Positions 23,878 to 28,647 of a stretch of DNA of 28,647 bases are shown here, one piece after another (positions within the stretch are counted from its first letter, which is position 1; every line of letters starts with the position of its first letter). The notes beneath the pieces were generated by a model. The model searched no databases. It had not been told where the DNA came from and saw nothing but the letters and a program-made list of their open reading frames with translations. A program made the translations under genes and the position numbers. Origin of the DNA: PVC group bacterium (GTDB lineage: Bacteria; Verrucomicrobiota; Kiritimatiellia; CAIKKV01; PXCX01); the NCBI GenBank assembly GCA_003567575.1, contig PWZG01000320.1:1-28647 (forward strand), in the 5' to 3' direction.

Positions 23878-24510
23878 CTACGCCGCCAGTTCTTTGGCCA
23901 GATCGGCGGCCGAGGCGGCATCCGGCGCATAACCGTCGGCGCCGATTTCATCGCAAAACGACTGGGTCAACGGCGCGCCGCCTATCATGATTTTGACTTT
24001 GCCGGCCAGGTCAGAGCCCTTGAGCACATCGACCACTTCCTTCATGTTGGTCATGGTCGTTGTCAACAATGCCGATGCACCGATCAACGTGGCATTATGT
24101 TCGCGGGCCAAATCCACGAATTTCTGCGCTTCCACGTTGATGCCCGCATCAATCACCTGAAAACGGGCGCCTTCCAACATCATGCCGCCAAGGTTCTTGC
24201 CGATATCGTGCAAATCGCCCTTGACCGTGCCAATGACGACCGTTCCGACCGGCTCAATCTTGGCTTCCGCCAGTAAAGGCTTGAGTATTTCCATGCCCGC
24301 CTTCATGGCGCGAGCCGCAATCAACACCTCGGGAACGTACACTTCATTCTTCTTGAATCGCGCGCCGATGATCGACATGCCGGACAACAATCCCTTGTTC
24401 AAGATGTCTTCCGGCGCAGCACCTTCCTTGGACGCCTGCTCCACCAAAGCCTTGACATCGTTCGCCTTGCCTTTCATCAGATTTTCGCTGATCTGCTCGA
24501 ATACGTCCAT
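23878..24510 (-). CDS. Methyltransferase corrinoid protein (MtaC/MtbC/MttC-like)
   Basis: A 210-residue cobalamin carrier. The N-terminal helical B12-binding-2 (cap) domain spans about 1-85. The B12-binding Rossmann domain carries GTVKGDLHDIGKNL, with His101 as the lower axial cobalt ligand in the DxHxxG motif, followed by GASALLTTTM and IMIGGAPLT. It shuttles a methyl group between a substrate-specific methyltransferase and a second methyltransferase in one-carbon metabolism of methylated amines, methanol or methoxylated aromatics. No such methyltransferase is adjacent, so the methyl donor is unknown. The start ATG at 24510 has AAGGAG 8 nt upstream; upstream in-frame codons lack a signal. 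A palindrome, TTGCC-5-GGCAA (24560-24574), lies 50 bp upstream and may be an operator or -35 element. The gene ends at the shared terminator. Confidence 0.92.
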   Translation of the reverse strand: MDVFEQISENLMKGKANDVKALVEQASKEGAAPEDILNKGLLSGMSIIGARFKKNEVYVPEVLIAARAMKAGMEILKPLLAEAKIEPVGTVVIGTVKGDLHDIGKNLGGMMLEGARFQVIDAGINVEAQKFVDLAREHNATLIGASALLTTTMTNMKEVVDVLKGSDLAGKVKIMIGGAPLTQSFCDEIGADGYAPDAASAADLAKELAA

Positions 24511-24713
24511 GTTACAACTCCTTCTTTTCGCTGACTTTTCGTGCCGTGTTAAAGAAAACTTGCCGATTTGGCAACCGTTTCTCTTTCTCAATTGCTACTA
24601 AGATAATCGCTTTTGCCCATCAAAAATAGTTCATTCCCAAGATAAATACAACGATCTTGTCGCCAAACCGGAAAAATATGCAAAAACGAGTTGCCTGGGG
24701 GGGAAGCGAGGAC

Positions 24714-24742
24714 TTGAATGCATGCTGCCGGGATGATATGAT
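24714..24742 (+). promoter_or_regulatory. Sigma70-like promoter for the helicase gene
   Basis: TTGAAT (24714-24719) and TATGAT (24737-24742) are separated by 17 bp. Transcription would begin near 24750, about 50 nt before the helicase ATG. The rest of the 288-bp divergent region between the corrinoid and helicase genes is AT-richer than its surroundings and holds no ORF. Confidence 0.55.
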
Positions 24743-24798
24743 GGCTGTAAACGTAATCGATCAGAGCGAAGGTTTTCCCCCCATTGCAAGGAAGAAAT

Positions 24799-26766
24799 AT
24801 GATCCCATCCGGCAACCGTTTCGATAACGAGCTGAATTCCGAACAACGGGCGGCGGTGACGGCGCCCGACGGTCCCATGCTGGCACTGGCTGCCGCCGGC
24901 ACCGGCAAAACTCGAACCATCGTCTATCGGGTGGCCTACCTGGTGGAACGCGGGATTGATCCCGGCCGCATTCTTTTGTTGACGTTCACCAACAAGGCAG
25001 CCCATGAAATGCTGGCTCGGGCGACGGAACTGGTCGGGGGCGGCATCGGTGATCTTTGGGGCGGCACGTTTCATCACATGGCCAACCGCATGTTGCGGCG
25101 CTATGCACCCGCCGTTGGGTATCGCAACGATTATACCATTCTGGATCGTGACGACAGTCTGTCGCTGATCCGCAAGGGAATCCGTGCCTGCGGCGTGGAC
25201 CGCCGCGATTTTCTCAAACCGGAAGCGTTGGCGGGATTAATCGGCGGCGCGGCCAACCGGGACATGGAACTTCGCGGTTTCATCGAGGATCGTTTGATGG
25301 GCAGTCTCATCGATCCGGCCGATGTATTGAAGGTCAACCGCAAATACAAGGAACTGAAAATGGAAGCCGGCGCCATGGATTTCGACGATCTACTGGTATT
25401 AGGCCTAGAACTTTTCCGCCGTGAACCGGAAATTCTGCAACGATACCAGGAACGGTTTTTGCACGTTCTGGTTGACGAATACCAGGACACCAACCCGATT
25501 CAATCCGAATGGGTCGATCTTGTCGCCGCGCGACATCGCAATCTGATGGCGGTCGGCGATGATTTTCAGAGTATTTACGGCTGGCGCGGCGCCGATTACC
25601 GCAATATCCTGACGTTTCCGGAACGTTATCCCGACGCCCGAATCGTCAAACTAGAAACCAATTACCGCAGCACCCCCGACATTCTCAAGGTTGCCAACCG
25701 GTGTATCGCGGGCAATCCGCGTCAGTTCCAGAAAACCATCCGCCCCACGCGGGAATCCGGTCGCAAACCGGATCTGTGCCGCCCGCCCGACGGCGATTCG
25801 CAAGCCGCGTACGTCATCGACAAAATCGATGCATTGCGTCGCGCCGGTCAATCCCTGAATGAAATTGCGGTATTGTATCGCGCGCATTACCATGCGCTTG
25901 AGCTGCAACTGGGACTGACGCGGGCCTCGATTCCGTTCGTGCTGACGTCCGGCATCCGTTTTTTCGAACAGGCGCATATCAAGGATGTGTGCAGTCTGCT
26001 ACGGATTCTGCATAATCCGATCGATGTACTGGCTTTTTCGCGTTTACTGTGTCTGCTGCCACGGGTCGGCGAGCGCACGGTGGAAACCATCTGGAAAAAA
26101 CTGGGCTACAGTTTTGATGCCTGGCAATCGGAGCAGAAGGAGCGGCTACGCGGTCTGCTGCCGGCGCCGGCACGATCGGCTTGGAAAGCGATCGAACCGT
26201 TGCTGGATCGCTGTCATCGTGACCAGTTGATCGTTGCGTCCAACGAGTTGCTGCAACAATTCGTGAAAGGATTCTATCACGAGTACCTGGTACAGAATTA
26301 CGAGAATCCCGAGCGGCGCATGGAGGATATCGAAGGCCTGCGCGAATTCATCGCGCGTTTTGACTCGATGGAAGATTTCCTGAGCGAAACCGCGTTGTTA
26401 TCCAACCTCGACCGTACCGAGGAAGCCGCCGGCGCCGAACGCGACGCCATCCGTCTCAGCACGGTACATCAAGCCAAAGGACTGGAATGGAACAATGTAT
26501 TCGTTATCTGGCTGACCGACGGCTTGTTCCCGTCCTCGCGCGGACTGTCCGACGACGACGATGAAGGCGAAGCCGAAGAACGTCGCCTGTTTTATGTCGC
26601 CGTCACGCGGGCACGCAACCGGTTGTACCTGTGCGCCCCGCAATGCCGGCGAACAGCCAGTCGGCAAACGTTATGGTGCCTGCAATCCCGGTTCCTCGAT
26701 GAAATCCCGGCCGACCTACTGCATAAAGTCTCCGCCGGTCGTGCCGCCTTCCCGTGGCGCCGCTGA
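24799..26766 (+). CDS. UvrD/Rep/PcrA-family ATP-dependent DNA helicase
   Basis: A 655-residue superfamily 1A 3'-5' helicase. It has the Q-motif-like LNSEQRAAV, Walker A AAAGTGKTRT (Lys37), LTFTNKAAHEM (Ia), VDEYQDTNPIQ (II, near 225), GDDFQSIYGWRGAD (III), LETNYRST (IV), STVHQAKGLEWNNVF (V) and YVAVTRARNRLYL (VI). It unwinds DNA in repair, replication restart or recombination control. It is slightly shorter than UvrD/PcrA and lacks the usual long C-terminal tail with the RNA-polymerase-binding Tudor-like domain. The start is the ATG at 24799 with an AGGAA ribosome binding site; a TTG 15 nt upstream was not preferred. It is divergent from the corrinoid gene and convergent with the diadenylate cyclase, and appears monocistronic. 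It has no evident tie to the lipid operon. Confidence 0.93.
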   Translation: MIPSGNRFDNELNSEQRAAVTAPDGPMLALAAAGTGKTRTIVYRVAYLVERGIDPGRILLLTFTNKAAHEMLARATELVGGGIGDLWGGTFHHMANRMLRRYAPAVGYRNDYTILDRDDSLSLIRKGIRACGVDRRDFLKPEALAGLIGGAANRDMELRGFIEDRLMGSLIDPADVLKVNRKYKELKMEAGAMDFDDLLVLGLELFRREPEILQRYQERFLHVLVDEYQDTNPIQSEWVDLVAARHRNLMAVGDDFQSIYGWRGADYRNILTFPERYPDARIVKLETNYRSTPDILKVANRCIAGNPRQFQKTIRPTRESGRKPDLCRPPDGDSQAAYVIDKIDALRRAGQSLNEIAVLYRAHYHALELQLGLTRASIPFVLTSGIRFFEQAHIKDVCSLLRILHNPIDVLAFSRLLCLLPRVGERTVETIWKKLGYSFDAWQSEQKERLRGLLPAPARSAWKAIEPLLDRCHRDQLIVASNELLQQFVKGFYHEYLVQNYENPERRMEDIEGLREFIARFDSMEDFLSETALLSNLDRTEEAAGAERDAIRLSTVHQAKGLEWNNVFVIWLTDGLFPSSRGLSDDDDEGEAEERRLFYVAVTRARNRLYLCAPQCRRTASRQTLWCLQSRFLDEIPADLLHKVSAGRAAFPWRR

Positions 26767-26889
26767 AAACCCGCAAGTCCCCTGCCTGACAGTCTTGAAC
26801 GCTTCACGATCCGGGAGATGCGAGAACATGCATCCATGCTTGCTTGCTCGCTCGCTCGCGAGTTCCGGTGGAACCGCGCCGTCAATGAT
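26767..26889. other. Convergent gap with short tetranucleotide repeat
   Basis: This 123-bp gap lies between the helicase and diadenylate cyclase stops. It has a small simple repeat of GCTT/GCTC units (26838-26860) and a weak hairpin, GTTCC-3-GGAAC (about 26862-26874). No convincing intrinsic terminator with a T-run is visible. Confidence 0.4.
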
Positions 26890-28218
26890 TTATACGACCA
26901 GAATACATTTGCCGGATCGAAACAGACTGATTCTGCGGGTGGATTGAGACAACACCATCGCCAGCGCGCCCGTAACGGCGCTGATACCGGCGGCAGCGGC
27001 ATGCCGCGTTCCGAGTCCCTTGGGCAAATCCTCGATGGGATGGTCGACGCTCAAATAGGCGCCGGCCGACAGAATCACGCCGTCCCCGCGTACAATCATT
27101 GCGCCGTCAATATGGGAAAATTCCTTGATGGTTTCCGTCAACCCCGGATCCATGATACTCCGATCCTGCTCATCGTATCCCTTGAAGGGATTCATGACCA
27201 TCTGCTGACAATGATCGAGAACGGCTGCATCGTCTCCCAGCACGAACAAGGCCCCGACGGCGGCCCCTTCGCGTCCTTCCTCGGCCAATTCCGTGGCAAC
27301 TTGAAGCATGCGGATGATGACCGCATGATCCAAGTCGTTCAAACCATCCTGACCCGGATCGAAAAAAAGACGGAACATGCGATCAACATCGGATAATACG
27401 ATGGCATCCAACTGGAGAGGATCCGTGAAGCCAATCACATTGACGACGCGTTCATCAGGTCGGACAAAGCCTTGCGTCAGCGCCAACAACAACGCCAGAT
27501 CAATGCGTGCATGAGGCAAAACACCGGAAAAAGGGAAGTCAAGCAAGCGAAAAGAAACGGAACCGTCGGTCCGCGGAACCCCACTGGACATGGAGACCCG
27601 GGATTGAATCCGGATCATCGGTTTTCCCAAAGCCTTCATCGCATCGGCATCCTTTTCGATCGGAAAATCTGAATGGACCATGATGGTTCCGGCATTCAAA
27701 TCCCCGGCCAACGCAACGCTTTGAAGCAGGATCGCGCGGGACGATTCCGATAAAAATTCCAAATCGGCCGCGGACGTTTTCTCCGGTCCCGTCAGAATCC
27801 GGTACACGGCATGCCCCGAGCGGCATGCGCGCAGTTGGTCAATAAGATCAGGACGCTGCAATGTTTCGGCAATGACGGCCAGCGCCCGCAGATGATCCGC
27901 ATCGCCGCCAACGACCATGACAACCACATGAACAAAACCGGATCCGGACGGATCGTAATTGACTCCCCTTGCACTGACCAGTACCGCGGCCAACGTTCGG
28001 TCCAGACCGGCCAAACGGGCGTGGGGCAACGCCACGCCGGGCGCAATGCGGGTGTTCAGGTCACGTTCCCTCTTCATGACGGCGTCCAGAATGACATCAA
28101 CGGAAATGTCGGAAAACGCCCCAGCCATCCGTTGTGCCAGTTCTTTCAGCGCCTCCCCCTTGGCCGCTGTATTGCGCAGAATGCAACGCTCGGGGGCAAG
28201 ATATTCTTGAATACTCAT
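26890..28218 (-). CDS. PTS EIIA-linked diadenylate cyclase (c-di-AMP synthase)
   Basis: A 442-residue fusion. Residues 1-150 are an EIIA-Fru/Ntr (PtsN-like) domain with the phosphorylatable His66 in APGVALPHARL. Residues 155-300 look like a pyruvate-kinase C-terminal alpha/beta domain (GTIMVHSDFP, RVVNVIGF). Residues 305-442 are a DisA_N/DAC domain with the Asp371-Gly-Ala motif (DGAMIV) and the GTRH motif at 403-406. DAC enzymes condense two ATP into the second messenger c-di-AMP, which controls osmotic and envelope homeostasis. The domain order suggests that phosphotransfer status gates synthesis. The third residue of the usual RHR motif is Ala407 here, which may alter ATP binding. The start ATG at 28218 has no Shine-Dalgarno sequence but sits at the expected transcription start of the promoter immediately upstream, suggesting leaderless translation. 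Confidence 0.88.
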   Translation of the reverse strand: MSIQEYLAPERCILRNTAAKGEALKELAQRMAGAFSDISVDVILDAVMKRERDLNTRIAPGVALPHARLAGLDRTLAAVLVSARGVNYDPSGSGFVHVVVMVVGGDADHLRALAVIAETLQRPDLIDQLRACRSGHAVYRILTGPEKTSAADLEFLSESSRAILLQSVALAGDLNAGTIMVHSDFPIEKDADAMKALGKPMIRIQSRVSMSSGVPRTDGSVSFRLLDFPFSGVLPHARIDLALLLALTQGFVRPDERVVNVIGFTDPLQLDAIVLSDVDRMFRLFFDPGQDGLNDLDHAVIIRMLQVATELAEEGREGAAVGALFVLGDDAAVLDHCQQMVMNPFKGYDEQDRSIMDPGLTETIKEFSHIDGAMIVRGDGVILSAGAYLSVDHPIEDLPKGLGTRHAAAAGISAVTGALAMVLSQSTRRISLFRSGKCILVV

Positions 28219-28224
28219 GACAGA

Positions 28225-28254
28225 AAAATACACCGGAATCCGATTCGCTGTCAA
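28225..28254 (-). promoter_or_regulatory. Promoter predicting a leaderless diadenylate cyclase mRNA
   Basis: On the minus strand a consensus TTGACA (28249-28254) and TATTTT (28225-28230) are 18 bp apart. Only 6 nt separate the -10 element from the ATG at 28218, so transcription should begin at or next to the start codon. No ribosome binding site is visible, consistent with a leaderless transcript. A TTG-initiated upstream start at 28254 would use the -35 box as codons and is less likely. Confidence 0.55.
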
Positions 28255-28338
28255 CTAAGAAAAAAGGGTCTTCCGCGGAATCCGTGGGTAGACGTGATCT
28301 CTTGTGGATGCCTGAAGCGACAATCGCCGCATCGGTGG

Positions 28339-28629
28339 AAGCAGGTCGGGTAAGGGTATCCGGGTAAGGGTGGCGGTTAAGTGGGTCACTCATGGGTTAT
28401 ACTCTCCGCTCCACGGTCCAAGTGATCGCAGGCTGCAACGCGCCGAGCCAGCCCATCAAACAGGGCACTGCGCAACGCCACGAAGCGCATCCCTTTCTGA
28501 TAAACGATCAGCTTCTCATGCCCAAAGGGCTGTGTCATGGTCGTGATTGCTTGCTTCCAACACTTCAGCGCACCCTTACTCGAACCCTTAACCGCCACCC
28601 TTACCCGGATACCCTTACCCGACCCGCTT
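28339..28629. mobile_element. 43-bp inverted-repeat element with truncated cargo
   Basis: The arms at 28339-28381 and 28587-28629 are complementary over 43 bp with one mismatch (38 bp perfect). They contain GGGTAAGGGT-type units repeated within each arm, and further related units continue outside the right arm. They bracket about 205 bp holding a truncated four-helix-bundle gene. No transposase is present, so the element would be non-autonomous or a recombination relic. It lies upstream of the diadenylate cyclase promoter and reaches close to the right edge of the window. Confidence 0.6.
28386..28538 (-). pseudogene. Truncated four-helix-bundle (23S rRNA IVP-like) protein
   Basis: Fifty residues starting MTQPFGHEKLIVYQKGMRF match the N-terminal half of the S23/IVP four-helix-bundle family, whose members run about 115-125 residues. 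In intact members a helix continues after the RGAESI-like segment (typically reading on into an Asn-Ile-Ala-Glu motif). Here it becomes THE and stops, 5 nt from the inverted-repeat arm at 28381, so the repeat boundary coincides with the loss of the C-terminal half. An upstream in-frame ATG (28598) would run into the other arm. The function of the family outside rRNA intervening sequences is unknown. Probably a non-functional remnant. Confidence 0.55.
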
Positions 28630-28647
28630 AACCGTTCTCCGCGACCC

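Noticed and set aside
28339..28381. Telomere-like GGGTAAGGGT repeats suggesting a linear replicon end
   Set aside because: The units are few, occur in inverted arms around a gene fragment and are internal to the sequence, which fits a repeat element better.
28097..28393. 98-codon minus ORF reading ...NRHPYPDTLTRP...
   Set aside because: Its N-terminal part translates the inverted-repeat arm and the rest overlaps the cyclase promoter and N-terminus; no independent coding evidence.
1..28647. CRISPR arrays, tRNA or rRNA genes, phage or transposase genes
   Set aside because: No regularly spaced repeats, no cloverleaf or rRNA-like segments and no transposase or phage structural motifs were found on reading both strands.

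Overview
The window reads as chromosome of an anaerobic, diderm (Gram-negative) bacterium. The diderm call rests on a LolA-like carrier, two lipoprotein signal peptides and an LpxL-type acyltransferase. The anaerobic call rests on three radical SAM enzymes, a 2-hydroxyacyl-CoA-dehydratase-type activase system and a corrinoid protein. I lean towards the PVC superphylum (Kiritimatiellota/Lentisphaerota-like), but no rRNA or marker gene is present, so this is a low-confidence inference.

Region 1 (about 1-16402, minus strand) is a long gene run. Read 5' to 3' it encodes: a DUF2229-type dehydratase-like protein with an in-frame stop, a second HgdB-like protein, an activase, a radical SAM/SPASM protein fused to a FabA/ApeP-like hotdog domain, a LolA-like carrier, an MMPL/RND exporter, a DUF3261-like lipoprotein, a FabZ-like dehydratase, a 4HBT thioesterase, a ketosynthase, a ketosynthase-like half protein, two B12-type radical SAM proteins, a GT2-DUF2062 glycosyltransferase and an LpxL-type acyltransferase. 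Most junctions are 4-nt ATGA/GTGA overlaps, so this is an operon. An internal promoter lies before the radical SAM/hotdog gene. The run probably continues past the left edge, because no acyl carrier protein or ketoreductase is seen. The export, hotdog, KS and acyl/glycosyltransferase set resembles aryl-polyene (APE) clusters. The radical SAM load, with a CrtI-like oxidase across the divergent intergenic region, recalls gene sets proposed for ladderane lipids. I infer an ACP-bound unusual acyl chain that is modified by radical chemistry, attached to a head group and sent to the outer membrane.

Region 2 (16403-16897) is a divergent intergenic region. It holds a 101-bp inverted-repeat element, a perfect tandem 13-bp repeat and operator-like palindromes.

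Region 3 (16898-23792, plus strand) is a three-gene run: a CrtI-family FAD oxidoreductase, an amidohydrolase-2 family protein and a 1380-residue lipoprotein with a glycoside-hydrolase-like centre. It ends at a strong bidirectional terminator (23819-23852).

Region 4 (23878-28218) has a methyltransferase corrinoid protein, a UvrD/PcrA-like helicase divergent from it, and a PTS-EIIA-linked diadenylate cyclase (c-di-AMP synthase) preceded by a promoter that predicts a leaderless mRNA.

Region 5 (28339-28629) is a 43-bp inverted-repeat element bracketing a truncated four-helix-bundle gene. Short palindromic elements also appear inside the 5' ends of the lipoprotein and LolA-like genes. No tRNA, rRNA, CRISPR array or transposase was found.
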